From Dasypus novemcinctus (Eukaryota > Chordata > Mammalia > Cingulata > Dasypodidae): a stretch of 64,000 nucleotides of DNA. The notes under the pieces are model-generated. The model was not told where the DNA came from, did not search any database, and worked only from the letters and a program-made list of their open reading frames with translations. Position numbers and translations under genes: made by a program. Shown in pieces: positions 54,591 to 64,000 of the stretch (within the stretch, counting starts at the first letter, position 1; each line of letters begins with the position of its first letter). The stretch covers positions 23,819,513-23,883,512 of the forward strand of contig NC_080677.1 of NCBI RefSeq assembly GCF_030445035.2, written 5' to 3'.

Positions 54591-55447
54591 TGTTTCTGGG
54601 GGTTCACATATCTTGGGGCTCAAAGAACCAACTCAAGATAATATTGGCATTTCAGCTACTGTCTTTGCTGTGAGTAGTGAAGTCTTTTGTCTTCTCATCT
54701 AGGAGTCTTGTATCTCCTACCAGCAGCCATGAAACTGTGGCAGGCTAACTATTAATAGTTAGCTTGCAAGTAGGTAAAGATCTCAGACCCTTCCCAGTTC
54801 TTGACACCCTCAGATTCCCTGTCTGAATTCATGATCCACGTGAATGTTCCCTCCAAGTGTCCATTCATGTCCACTGATTTTTCATAGCAGCTGAGGAGAC
54901 TCCAGGGAAAAAGATCACTGTGGTTCAAAAATATATATAAACATATCTGATGAGTGCGGATGGCCTAGATAGAAGCTGAGGATTTGGGTGTTCAGGAAAG
55001 CCTGGAAGCTTAACCCAGGCTGCCTGGTGTTGTGTTTGCACTCTGGGGAAAAGGGATGCATGCATGGATTCAAAGGGCTTAATCTCTGAATGCTGGGGTC
55101 CTTTGGTACCCAAGCACTTTCACTTATAGGACATACTTAAGTGAGGGTAACACATAGATAAGGAGTATCTATGCCACTTGATGAAAACTCTGTTGACTGG
55201 TGAATTGTGAGAAATCAGTGCTCTTGGACAGTGGCATGGGGTGGGTACAGGGGTCAGTAGGAGCATGATCTCCAGAGTTGCTGGTCTATGGATGCAGATG
55301 ATACAGGAAGCATCAGCAGATTTCCAACTCTGCTGGTGGTAAAAAGGCCACAGCAATGGCAAATGAGGGGAGTTCAGGCTCAGAGGAACCTCTTGCCAGA
55401 CCATCAGGGCCTGGAATTGTGGCCTTTGCAGCGACTGTAAGAGTTAT
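54591..55447. other. Unique sequence, no gene recognised
   Basis: Contains a perfect palindrome at 54744-54763. The antisense frames at 54925-55113 and 55120-55404 show no domain. Confidence 0.4.
54744..54763. repeat. Perfect 20-bp palindrome
   Basis: GCTAACTATTAATAGTTAGC reads identically on both strands and is AT-rich at the centre. Not within a recognised repeat. Confidence 0.9.
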
Positions 55448-55780
55448 GTTCCTATATCAGCCAGGATCAGCTGGTTTATTTTGTGGTCTCAAAGGACCCC
55501 AAAATCTCAATAGGGTAAAATGAAATGAATGCTCTTGTAGGACAACAGAGCGATGGAGCGGGGGAAAAGTGTCGGCCCATACAGTTGTCACTCAGGGCCC
55601 ACCATCTTATGCTGCTGCCGTCTCTACATGAGGTGTCAGAGTTCACGATAGCAGGGGAAAGAGAGGGTGGAGACTCATGCACCAACTCTTTAAACGCTTC
55701 CACCAGGAAAGGGCATGCCCTACTTCCTCTCATGTTTCATTGGTCAAAGCAAGTCAAATAGCCCATCTTTCTTTTAAACC
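55448..55780. repeat. Unnamed ancient interspersed repeat
   Basis: 'ggaccccaaaatctcaatagggtaaaatgaaatgaatgctc' and 'tttcattggtcaaagcaagtcaaatagccc' follow an old mammalian element whose name I cannot assign; compare 45785-46080. Confidence 0.45.
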
Positions 55781-56129
55781 AGGAGAAAACAGATCTGAGT
55801 CTCAGTCTTAGGTAATATTCATTTTTTTCTCATGATTATCTTCTATTTAAGATAAGTGATAATGATGTTCAGTTTAACTTTCGATATAATTTCATTTCTA
55901 AATATTCTTATTTTAACTTTTAAAAAAAGAGTTGGTTTCCAAAACAAAATACTAAGAAAATAATTGTATTGTTTGTATAGGAATTTGCCCAAACTGTGCT
56001 GCTGTTAAGCAAATGACTGAAGTTTGGTAGAGAGGGAGCTAATAAAACCCTCTCATTTTTCCAGTGAGAAAACCAGAGCAAGGCAAAATTTGAACTCAGG
56101 TCTGGGTCTAATCTGTCTTCTAGGTGTTT
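55781..56129. other. AT-rich unique sequence
   Basis: No repeat or gene recognised. Contains several TAAAA/TTTTA runs. Confidence 0.35.
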
Positions 56130-56340
56130 AACTGACACCTCCTGGTTCTGTAACCTTAAGCACAAACCTTTTAAAGTTCCTGAGCCTCAGTTTAATCATT
56201 TGAAAAATGGATAAACTAATGGTGCTTCCCTCATAGAGTTTGGTGCAAAAACTAAGAGGGATAAATCATGTACAACTCTTAGAATAACACCAGTTATGTA
56301 ATATTAGTTATTCCTATTACTACTGTAACTATTATCAGTG
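56130..56340 (+). repeat. MIR SINE
   Basis: 'taaccttaagcacaaaccttttaaagttcctgagcctcagtttaatcatttgaaaaatgg' is the MIR core and 3' part. Confidence 0.78.
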
Positions 56341-56439
56341 CCCACTCGGAGTCCATTTCACCCCAGCTCCCTCCCTTCAGATCAGGCCTTTGACTGAAGC
56401 TCACAGAGAGGAGGCATTTAAATCCTGTGGCTTATTCTG

Positions 56440-56780
56440 CTTTCATTCATTGGAGGCAAATGTTTTCCTTAAAAATTAGCCAATTGAGTTAGCAATCACT
56501 AAACTAGGCCAAACTGGGTCTGGCTTTCCCAGCAATTTAAAAACAGGCAGCTTAGTGGTGTTCTTCTCCCTGCCCCGCCCCCTTCCCCATTCATCTCTCC
56601 ATTCAGTTTTGAACATTAATCTATTTTACATGATCACGTTCAGGTGGGAGTAGCTGGTTGCCTGGCCGGAGCAGCTCCTCTCTATTCATCTGAGGGGATG
56701 GGGGTGGATGAAGCGCAGGAGGCTAATTGCTGAGTCAGATGTGCCATGTCCCAGACCCCAGAACAGCCCAAGCAGGAGCA
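56440..56780. promoter_or_regulatory. Candidate conserved non-coding block with MAF/AP-1 motif
   Basis: Repeat-free. 56724-56738 reads TAATTGCTGAGTCAG, a homeodomain-type core joined to TGCTGAGTCAG, the MARE half plus AP-1 core bound by large MAF/bZIP factors. 'ccctgccccgcccccttcccc' (56569-56589) carries GC-box-like sites. Function is inferred from motifs only. Confidence 0.3.
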
Positions 56781-56884
56781 GAAACGGACGCCAGAAGCTG
56801 GTGCTGAGCCGTCAGACATACGCCCTCCCAGCTTTCTTAGGGACTCTGTGCTGATGATCAGGAAGTTCAGAATCCCCACAAAGG

Positions 56885-57005
56885 ACTGAATCTTTCTGAC
56901 CCTCAGTTTCTTCATCTGTAAAATGGGGATAATTTTACAGGGTAGTTGTAGAAATTAAATGAGATCACACACATAAAATAGTACAAAATAGGCCCTGATC
57001 CATTG
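56885..57005 (+). repeat. MIR SINE, 3' part
   Basis: 'ctgaccctcagtttcttcatctgtaaaatggggataattttacagggtagttgtagaaattaaatgag' is a clear MIR match. Confidence 0.9.
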
Positions 57006-57584
57006 TGATGATGTTTTGGGTTCATAAGTGGAAGGCTATGGGGCTAAAACTTGCAATATTTTAATCAGATAGAAATCTCTGCTTTCATCCTTTTTCCTCA
57101 TGATCTTGCACACTCCCGTGTATATCAAATTACCACCCGTTTTCTCACAAACTCTCATTTGCCCTTCCTGGAGTAGTTTTGGTTTTCGTTTTTATTTTCC
57201 ATTTTCCAATATTGTAGCTTTTTCAATGGTAGTGCTGTCTTTTGCCTTAAGAGAATGATAAGCAATTGGTAACCAGATCAGTCTTTGGCTTATTTTATTA
57301 TACACACCAGCAGCATCCTATGGCAGCATTTCCCATACTATCTTTTTAACAATAAATTCATGGGATATTAATAAATGTCACTCATCAAAAGAGTCCATGG
57401 ACAACTATGGAAAACACTGGGTTAAGCAAAGTCAAACAAATTTTCTTTACTTTAGGACTTTTCCAAGCCTTTAATATGCTGTGTGAAAAGAATAGGATAG
57501 GAGTCAGTGTTTCCCAAACTTATTTGACTGTAGAACTCGTTTTTGTCTTGGTGAAGCGTTAAAAAGTTCTAGTGTTTTATAGAA
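57006..57584. other. Unique sequence, no gene recognised
   Basis: No repeat identified, apart from possible DNA-transposon fragments ('gtgtttcccaaacttatttgactgtagaactc' near 57509), typical of hAT-related ends. Confidence 0.4.
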
Positions 57585-57725
57585 CTGCACTTTTCAAACT
57601 TAAAAGTGAACAGGAATCAGCTGGGGATTCTGACGCAGGAGGTCTGGGGTAGGGCCTGAGATTCTACATTTTTAATAAGCCCCTGGGGATTTTGATGTTA
57701 CTGATCTGCAGACCACACTTAGGCT
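57585..57725 (+). mobile_element. MER5A-like hAT element
   Basis: 'ggtctggggtagggcctgagattctacatttttaataagcccctggggattttgatgttactgatctgcagaccacactt' is the MER5A core and right end. Confidence 0.85.
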
Positions 57726-57879
57726 ATCAAGGCTCTGAGGGGCTATTACTTGACATGTGTATTGGGGAGAATTCACTTTACTAGGGAACTCAGCAGAAAA
57801 ATCTGGTCTTAAACCAAATCTATGCTTTGGGGCAGTGGGAAGAACACTAACCATGTATAAGAATATCTAGTTTTCTAAG

Positions 57880-58070
57880 TGGAAACAGTAGAGCTGGGCC
57901 TAAGTGGGTGGACTTGAGATTGGCATTTTACTTCCTCAAGCCTCAGTTCCCTCATCTGGAAAATGTGAGCAAGAGATGCTGCACTAGTAATAGTACCACA
58001 CCCCACAGAGTTGCTGTGAGGATGACGTTGGATTCTGTGAAAGAGCAATTTGTAAAATCTCCAGCTCTAT
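57880..58070 (+). repeat. MIR SINE
   Basis: 'cttcctcaagcctcagttccctcatctggaaaatgtgagc' and 'gagttgctgtgaggatgacg' follow MIR order. Confidence 0.75.
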
Positions 58071-58103
58071 AACTAACACTGGATATATGATTAAGACATT
58101 TTT

Positions 58104-58441
58104 AGGGAAGCAGACACGGCACAAGTGATTAGCTCCCACCTACCACACAGGAGGTCTGGGTTTGGTTTCTGGTACCTTGTAAAGAAGATGAGCAAGACAG
58201 CAAGCTGACACAGCAAGATGATGCAACAAGAGACACACGGAGGAAAACAATGAAAGGCACAACAAAGTAGGGAGCAGGGGTGGCTCAAGCAAATAGGTGC
58301 CTCCCTCCCACATAGGAGTTCCCAGGTTTGGTTCCCAGTGCCTCCTAAAAAAAAGGAAAACAACACACAACAAACAAACACAGCAAATGCAAACAATGAG
58401 GGAGTGGAAAGAAAGAAATAAGCAAAATAATTCTTAAAAAA
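58104..58441 (+). mobile_element. Dimeric DAS-like SINE
   Basis: Unit 1 'gggaagcagacacggcacaagtgattagctcccacc' with a GGTTTGGTTTC motif, an A-rich linker, then unit 2 'agggagcaggggtggctcaagcaaataggtgcctccctcccacataggag' with GGTTTGGTTCC. A-rich tail. Flanks AAGACATTTT and AAGACACTTT fit a duplication. Same arrangement as 17413-17820. Confidence 0.87.
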
Positions 58442-58458
58442 AAGACACTTTCAGCATC

Positions 58459-58955
58459 TGTGATAATTAGTCTTATGTGTCAACTTGGCTAGGCTATAGT
58501 ATCCAGTTGTTTAATCAAAATACTAATCTTGGTGATCCTACAAAGGTGTTCTGTAGATGTGATCAACATCTACAATCACTTGACTTTAAGAAAAGGAGAT
58601 TACCCTTGGTAATGTCAGTGGGCCTCACCCAATCAGTTGAAGGTCTTAAGAACAAAAACTGACGTTTCCCAAAGAAGAAATTCTGCAGCATAAAATCCTA
58701 CCTGAGTTGCCAGCCTACCTTACAGATTTCAGGCTCAAGACTGCAAAGTCAGCTCCTCCCCAATTTTCTAGGGAGGCCTGCCCTGAGGATTTCAGCTTCC
58801 ACATTCATGTAAATCAATTCCTTAAAACAAATCTCTCTGTTTTTCTCTTTCTCCTTTGATTGATAGATGATAATACATATATATTATATATATATTATAT
58901 ATATATATACACTATTGCTTCTGTTTCTTTGAAGAATCCTGACTGATACGATACA
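58459..58955 (+). mobile_element. ERVL-type (MLT2-like) solo LTR
   Basis: Starts TGTGATAATTAGTCTTATGTG and ends with '...ctgactgatacgataca'. Landmarks: 'caatcagttgaaggtctta' and 'aatcaattccttaaaacaaatctctctg'. Perfect duplication GCATC at 58454-58458 and 58956-58960. An AT microsatellite has expanded near its 3' end. Confidence 0.9.
58875..58912. repeat. (AT)n microsatellite within LTR
   Basis: Imperfect TA/TATATT array of about 38 bases. Confidence 0.88.
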
Positions 58956-58960
58956 GCATC

Positions 58961-60594
58961 TAAGCTAGAACTTTATGTTGAAGCTGTGCTTCTTCTTGTC
59001 ATGATTCCCTTAGTTTTCCACAGAATTTATGGATCAGCCAGGTTGGGTTCAGACTCGCCTCCTGCCTGCCAGTCATTGGCTAGATCAGGGATGGCAAACG
59101 CTGCTCATCAATGAACTAACAGATTGTCAGAGGCTGCCTAGACCCCTGGGCTGAGGATTCTCTCTGGGCTTTTTGAGAAAGAGCTCCTTGGTCAATTAGC
59201 AGCTTCTGCTATGAGTGTTGGGGGAGCAGAACATGTAGCCCACTCTTGCTACCCTGAGTCTAGCTCCATGCTTTGTTTATAATCACTCAACCTTTATAAA
59301 GTGCTGGAAGCTTCCTTTGCCCTGCCCAGGCCAGCTGAGCCCATCTCCTTTTTCTCCAAGGCACAGAGCCAAGAGGTAGCCATGTGAGTAGCCATTGAGC
59401 TTTGCCTGCCTATCCCACATTTGAGTCTGGTCTGGGGGCTCAGGTCTATGTTCTCAGACCAAAAGGGGTCACTCTACTCTACAGAGGCCCTGGGGAGTCC
59501 TTACCCCTCAGGCTTTTCTTCTAACAGATGTTAGATGGACCCAAACTGCCCTTGTCTCTATTCAAACCTATATTTCTCTGGGATTGAAAGGATCTTCTGG
59601 TCACTTCAAACATGTGTGAAGCCTCAGATGCCATGAACAGTGATATCAGTCCTCAACTGCTTCTCTCCTAGCCCATACCGCTCTAGATTCGAAATGTTTT
59701 TGTTTCTATCAGGTGTAGGTACCTTAAGCTCCCATCCAGGGAAATGGTGCTATATTCTCTCCGTCATTGATGACAGGGAAACTTGTTGTCATCAATGATC
59801 CATCTCCCTTCCTTGCTGACTCACCCCTGGCCAAACCACATGGCACCAAGTCTGGAGTGGATGGACACGGACGCTAATGCTCCTCACAATTGTGCCCAGA
59901 TCCACAGAGATGAGCCTGATCCAATATAAGCCTCCCACCCTTCCCTTCACTTGGGCCATGCTTGATTGGCTCAGGGGTAAGCATACAACCCCAGCTGGGC
60001 CAAGCAGGGTCCTCTCCACGGCAATTTAAAATGACAGAGAAAGAGAGAGAGCCATACAAACTCAGGAGCTACAGGTGCCCTTGTTTCCCTCCCTGGGACA
60101 CAGGAGTGCAGAGAAGGCCAATATTGAGATACAAAAGGAGAGTGAAGAAAATGAGTTTTAGAGAAATAAAGAGGAGAATAAAGAAATAAAGAATCCAGGC
60201 TGTACTCTCTTGTTGAGCCCCAGCTCCTGTGCCCTGGGTTTTGAGAGATACCTTTGTACCCTGATAAGAAAGTCCCACTTTGATTAAATAAGCATCAGTG
60301 CACTTCTAATGTGAGCAAATAAAAAGAAGGCTATATACAAGGTCCTACCAGTTCTTCCCTAATGTGTCTCAAATCTGTTTATTTCCATTTCAATTCCCAC
60401 CATCCAAGATATCATGTCCTCACACATAGATGGATGCAATAATCATTGCCACACTGACTAAATATTCTATGTACTCCCCTACATTGCCCAGGACACCCTC
60501 CCCTTCACCCTGTTTGTCACGTTTAAAAGATTATTGTTTTTCTAAATAACTAAACAAAAACATAAAATATTAATGTCATTCTCCTACTCAAGGA
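58961..60594. other. Mostly unique sequence, no gene recognised
   Basis: Short open frames on both strands at 59.8-60.3 kb overlap and lack domains. No repeat family recognised with confidence. Confidence 0.4.
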
Positions 60595-60770
60595 GAGTCC
60601 CAACGCCTGATTGATAAAATCTGAAATTCTTTGCCAGTATTCAATCTCTTCAAGATTTTCCCTATCCATCACCCTTTCATCCACCCATCCACCCATCCAT
60701 CCATCTAACGACCATCCATCCAGTCATTTAATAAATATTTATTAATTGTCTTTCCATCTTATCTCACTCT
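60595..60770 (+). repeat. L2-like LINE piece with ATCC repeat
   Basis: 'tcaaggagagtcccaacgcctgattgataaaatctgaaattctttgccag' is L2-like. A CATC/CACC-type array lies at 60677-60722. 'atttaataaatatttattaattg' closes it. Confidence 0.5.
60677..60722. repeat. (ATCC)n-type tetranucleotide repeat
   Basis: About ten CATC/CACC-type units with interruptions. Confidence 0.88.
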
Positions 60771-61069
60771 ACTTGGTCTATTTCCATCCCTAAGTCAGTT
60801 CTTGCATTTTCAGCAGGACTGCAGTAAGGATAACTAGTCAGGGCATTACTTGGACCATTATTGGACCTGACTAAGTCTTCTTATTTCCTTCCTTAGTCAA
60901 GGTACTATGCCAAAGGCTGAGATTTCATCAACCTAGAGAGGTTAACAAGGTTCCATTCACCTTGCATGCCAAACAAGGAGCAGAAAGTCTCCAGCCATGT
61001 TGTACCATGTTTGGTTTGATTTGTTCTTTTATTCCCCAATGTGTGTAGCTCTTTCTCCTTATAGTAGAT

Positions 61070-61590
61070 ATCTATCAGTCAGGATTCATATTTGCAAGGA
61101 AAAGAAACCAACTCTGGATGATTTAAAGAGATAATGAATTTATTGAAAGATTATTGGGAAGCTTATAGAGTTGCTATTAAGACTGGAGAATCAGGCTTGG
61201 AAAATAGGAAGAAAATAAGATGAAGCAGCCAAACTACAGCCAGAATCATGCTCTACAATCACTACTGCCACAGCTGGAAAAGATGGGCTGTTGTAACTCA
61301 TAGTGATATTCCAGTATGTTCAATGCAGATAATTACTACTGCTAGAAACTAGATGTGGCTGCCCCTGCTGCTACTGCCAGAATGTTCTCCTCTGCCCTTG
61401 CTTTCTTTTTAACCACTAGCTCTTGATCCATAGTCCTGGAAGGTGTTTAACAGGCCAAACCTAGGTCAGTTGTTCTCCCTAGCTATAAAGGGGAATTGGG
61501 AAGAAATTTCCAGTCTTTTCTGCCTCTCTGATGGGAGGAGAGCTCTGCCTTCTTCAGAAATTCTTGGTGGTTATGGCAAAGATAGTAACA
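61070..61590. repeat. Unnamed ancient interspersed repeat
   Basis: 'agtcaggattcatatttgcaaggaaaagaaaccaactctggatgatttaaagagataatgaatttattgaaagatt' looks like an old mammalian element ('...aaaccaaactaaaactggcttaaacaaaaaggaaatttattgg...'). Family uncertain. Confidence 0.4.
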
Positions 61591-61595
61591 CTCAC

Positions 61596-62273
61596 TGTTT
61601 TAGTTTGCTGAAGGGGTGTGGATTCAAAGTACCAGAATGGGTTGGCTTTTATAAAGGGGATTTATTTAGGATAAAAGCTTAGTTCCAAGACCATGAAAAG
61701 TCCTAAACCAAGGCACCATCAGAGATGCTTTCTCACCAAAATCAGCTGCCATGTGGTGAAGCAAGATGGTCCCCGATCTCTGCCCAGGTTTGAGCTCAGC
61801 TGAGGACAACCGTGCTTTGCGTTTGTCTCTTTCCAGGCCTCCTATATCAGTCTTGGCTTTTCCACTTTCTTCCCAAGTTCAGCTGTAAGCTATCAGGCAT
61901 ATAGAAATGCTCTTCTCCTCTTGAGCTTCTCCGTGAGCCCAGCGTCTTGGGGCTTCACACTCAAGTGATCCTCTAGTCTTCTCTCTTACATGGCAGGATC
62001 AAACATGGCAGCTTCCTCTTCCTGTGTCTCTGTGTGTCTCTCTGTGTTTCCATTTATATCAGACCCAGCAGGGGGATGGAGACTCAACCTGAGCCATGCC
62101 TCACTGACATAGCCCAATCAAAATCCCTAAAGTGATCTTCTCAAGTAATCCAATCAAAGATCCTACGACTGAATTTAATATAATCAAAGAGCACCACAGT
62201 CAGAGTAATAGATTCATTTACAACCATAGTCCTTCTCTTTTGGGGATTCTGAAAATACTTTCAAACTGCCACA
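61596..62273 (-). mobile_element. Armadillo-type ERVL/MaLR-like solo LTR
   Basis: The plus strand starts TGTTTTAGTTTGCTGAAGGGG and ends TTTCAAACTGCCACA. Flanks CTCAC and CTGAC agree at four of five. An intact-looking copy of the family at 12.6, 39.6, 49.1 and 50.2 kb. Confidence 0.88.
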
Positions 62274-62279
62274 CTGACT

Positions 62280-62985
62280 AAATAGTCTATGTACTTGCCC
62301 AGCCCCTTGTAGTTAGTTCTGAGAGTAGAAGTGACAGGAGTCTCTTGCAGACTAAAGCACTGAAAAGCAGTATGACTCTTCTGTATATGCTCTTCCCTGG
62401 TACGGGTAACTTTCCAGAGAGTGAAGCCTCCATCAAAAAGGGCTCCTTAATGACTTTTTTTTTTTTTAAAGACTTATTTATTTATTTAATCCCACCCCCC
62501 CACCCCCCCACCCCCGGCTGTCTGTTCTCTGTGTCCATTTGCTGTGTCTTGTTTCTTTGTCCGCTTCTGTTGTCCTCAGCGGCACAGAAGTGTGGGCAGC
62601 ACCATTCCTGGGCAGGCTGTACTTTCTTTCACGCTGGGCGGCTCTCCTTACGGGGCACACTCCTTGCGCGTGGGGCTCCCCTACACGGGGGACACCCCTG
62701 CGTGGCACGGCACTCCTTGCGTGCATCAGCACTGCGCATGGGCCAGCTCCACACGGGTCAAGAAGGCCCGGGGTTTGAACCGTGGACCTCCCATGTGGTA
62801 GACGGACGCCCTAACCACTGGGCCAAGTCCATTTCCCCCCTAATGACTTTATGACATGAATTTCCCTCTCCAACATGGTTAGACATGTAATGTTAGGCTT
62901 GAAATAAACCTTTATTGTGTTAAACCTCTGAGTTTCAGGATCAATTGTCACTGCAGCATAACCTACCTTTACCTGACTAACACTG
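62280..62985 (+). mobile_element. MLT1 LTR, interrupted by a DAS SINE
   Basis: 'cttgcccagccccttgtagttagttctgagagtagaagtgacagg' and, after the SINE, 'gcttgaaataaacctttattgtgttaaacctctgagtttcagg...cactgcagcataacctacctttacctgactaaca' give MLT1 5' and 3' parts in order. The DAS SINE at 62458-62840 sits between. Confidence 0.8.
62458..62840 (-). mobile_element. DAS-type SINE, antisense, well preserved
   Basis: Complete from antisense A-tail (T-run at 62458) to the tRNA-like head. Duplication TAATGACTTT at 62448-62457 and 62841-62850. CpG sites such as ACGGGGC and CGCGTGG are better retained than in other copies, suggesting a young insertion. Confidence 0.95.
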
Positions 62986-62989
62986 AGAA

Positions 62990-63325
62990 ATTCTTAAAAT
63001 ATAAGAAATGGGATTCCAAATAATCACTATTGGATGCATACATTTCAAATAACAGAACCCAGTATAAACTGACTTAAAAGTAAGAAAGATTATATAGCAG
63101 ATACTTTCAATTAATTCACTAAATATTCATTCCAACCATCTTCTAGTGGACTTTTTCACAATGAAGAGGTTAGATAGCCTAAAGACTATGTTTTCCAGAT
63201 TCCTTGCAACTATGGTTCTGGATGTCTTTTGTTTTGTCTAAGACTGATTTGAAACTGAGATAGGAAGAGAGGCAGGAGCAGGGCATTGATTTTGTTGGTC
63301 CAGATCATGGCAAAGCCTGCTTAGG
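62990..63325. other. Unclassified sequence
   Basis: 'ttttccagattccttgcaactatggttctgg' near 63190 recalls MLT1/old LTR 5' parts; otherwise no feature recognised. Confidence 0.35.
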
Positions 63326-63329
63326 TCTA

Positions 63330-64000
63330 GAATTACATCAATAGTGTCAGCTTCCATCTCTGGACTGACAATGTGATAGCCAGATCCTGAGCCTCAACAG
63401 ACTCCAGCACCTACAATCTGATTTATTGGACTTACCACACTCAGCTAAGATGGAGGTGAAGAAGGACAACCACCACACCATGGAGCCTAGAGTGATTACA
63501 ACTGAAAATGGGAGGATTGCATCCAGCATCCAGGTGGAATCTGAGCCTCCTCTTGACATAAAGGTGCAATGGACACAACCAATCCAGTGTCCACATAGAA
63601 GAGGTGGCATTGGATTGGGAAAAGTGGACATAATGGACAAAGGGTATGGGGAAAGGCAGGAAGAGATGAGAGGTGGAGGCGTCTTAGGGACATGGAGCTG
63701 CCCTGGATGGTGCTTCAGAGGTAATCACCGGACATTGTAAATCCTCACAGGGCCTACATGATGGAATAGAGGAGAGTATAGGCCATGATGTGAACCAATG
63801 TATATGAGGTGCAGAGGTGCCCAAAGATGTACTTACCAAATCCAATGGATGTGTCATGATGATGGGAACGAGTGTTGTTGGGGGGGGGGAGAGGGGGGGT
63901 GGGGGGGTGGGGTTGAATGGGACCTCACATATATATTTTTAACGTAATATTATTACAAAGTCAATAAAAAATAAAAAAATTAAAAAAAAAAAAAAAAAAA
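63330..64000 (+). mobile_element. Armadillo-type L1 3' end, reaching the window edge
   Basis: 3' UTR with 'gagcctcaacagactccagcacctac', 'acagggcctacatgatgg' and 'gtacttaccaaatccaatgg' parallel to the copy at 12.8-13.5 kb. It ends 'aagtcaataaaaaataaaaaaatt' plus an A-run to position 64000. It has a G-rich stretch at 63878-63915, seen in weaker form near 13450. Its end and target duplication lie beyond the window. Confidence 0.88.
63878..63915. repeat. G-rich tract (G-quadruplex potential) in L1 3' UTR
   Basis: Multiple G-runs in 38 bases on the plus strand. The same relative place in the L1 copy at 13450 is also G-rich but shorter. L1 3' UTRs commonly carry such tracts. Confidence 0.88.

Noticed and set aside
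62345-62854. 169-codon plus-strand frame
   Set aside because: Translates MLT1 LTR and antisense DAS SINE sequence.

Overview
The window looks like mammalian genomic DNA from an armadillo (Dasypodidae, most likely the nine-banded armadillo Dasypus or a close relative). The main evidence is several copies of the tRNA-derived DAS SINEs known from xenarthrans (16.1, 17.4, 42.6, 42.8, 50.6, 51.2, 58.1 and 62.5 kb). They lie beside general eutherian repeats (MIR, L2, MLT1, MLT2/ERVL, MER5A-like, old L1) and younger L1 3' ends with long 3' UTRs. The assignment rests on family recognition by eye, not on a database search.

I find no supported cellular protein-coding gene, rRNA, functional tRNA, CRISPR array or bacterial feature. 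The longest open frames (up to 190 codons) fall in SINEs, LTRs, L1 sequence or a polypyrimidine tract and do not look like conserved proteins. The window is best read as intergenic or deep intronic DNA built mostly of layered retroelements, with unique islands between them.

Layout: 1-4.5 kb is mostly unique, with a compound hairpin at 1957-2013. 4.9-5.8 kb holds an ERVL-type LTR followed by an MLT1 LTR. 6.9-7.2 kb is a hAT-like DNA transposon. 7.2-10.3 kb is mostly unique, with a perfect palindrome at 8278-8297. 10.3-14.8 kb is L1-derived and is split by an LTR that is itself split by a younger L1. 16-19.1 kb carries two SINEs and an old L1 3' end. 19.1-34.7 kb is the most unique part, with scattered MIRs, two MIRs split by LTRs and three candidate conserved non-coding blocks (a further candidate is at 1.2 kb and one at 56.4 kb). 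34.7-38.9 kb is an almost complete HAL1-like (half-L1) retrotransposon bounded by an imperfect 17-bp target duplication. 39.6-52.4 kb is dense in LTRs and SINEs, including a three-level nest at 43.7-45.2 kb and an LTR with two SINEs at 50.2-51.7 kb. 52.5-54.6 kb is an antisense L1 3' end with a duplicated terminus. 55-64 kb mixes MIRs, a dimeric SINE, LTRs, and an L1 3' end whose A-rich tail runs to the window edge.

The features do not form a pathway. Their main relation is insertion order: MIR and L2 oldest, then MLT1/MaLR, ERVL-type LTRs, and finally DAS SINEs and young L1s. The best candidate for closer study is the HAL1-like element: a 5' UTR of about 372-bp repeated modules, one ORF1 frame broken only by stop codons, a reduced ORF2 tail and a repeated 3' UTR module. 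I saw no convincing new multi-gene system.
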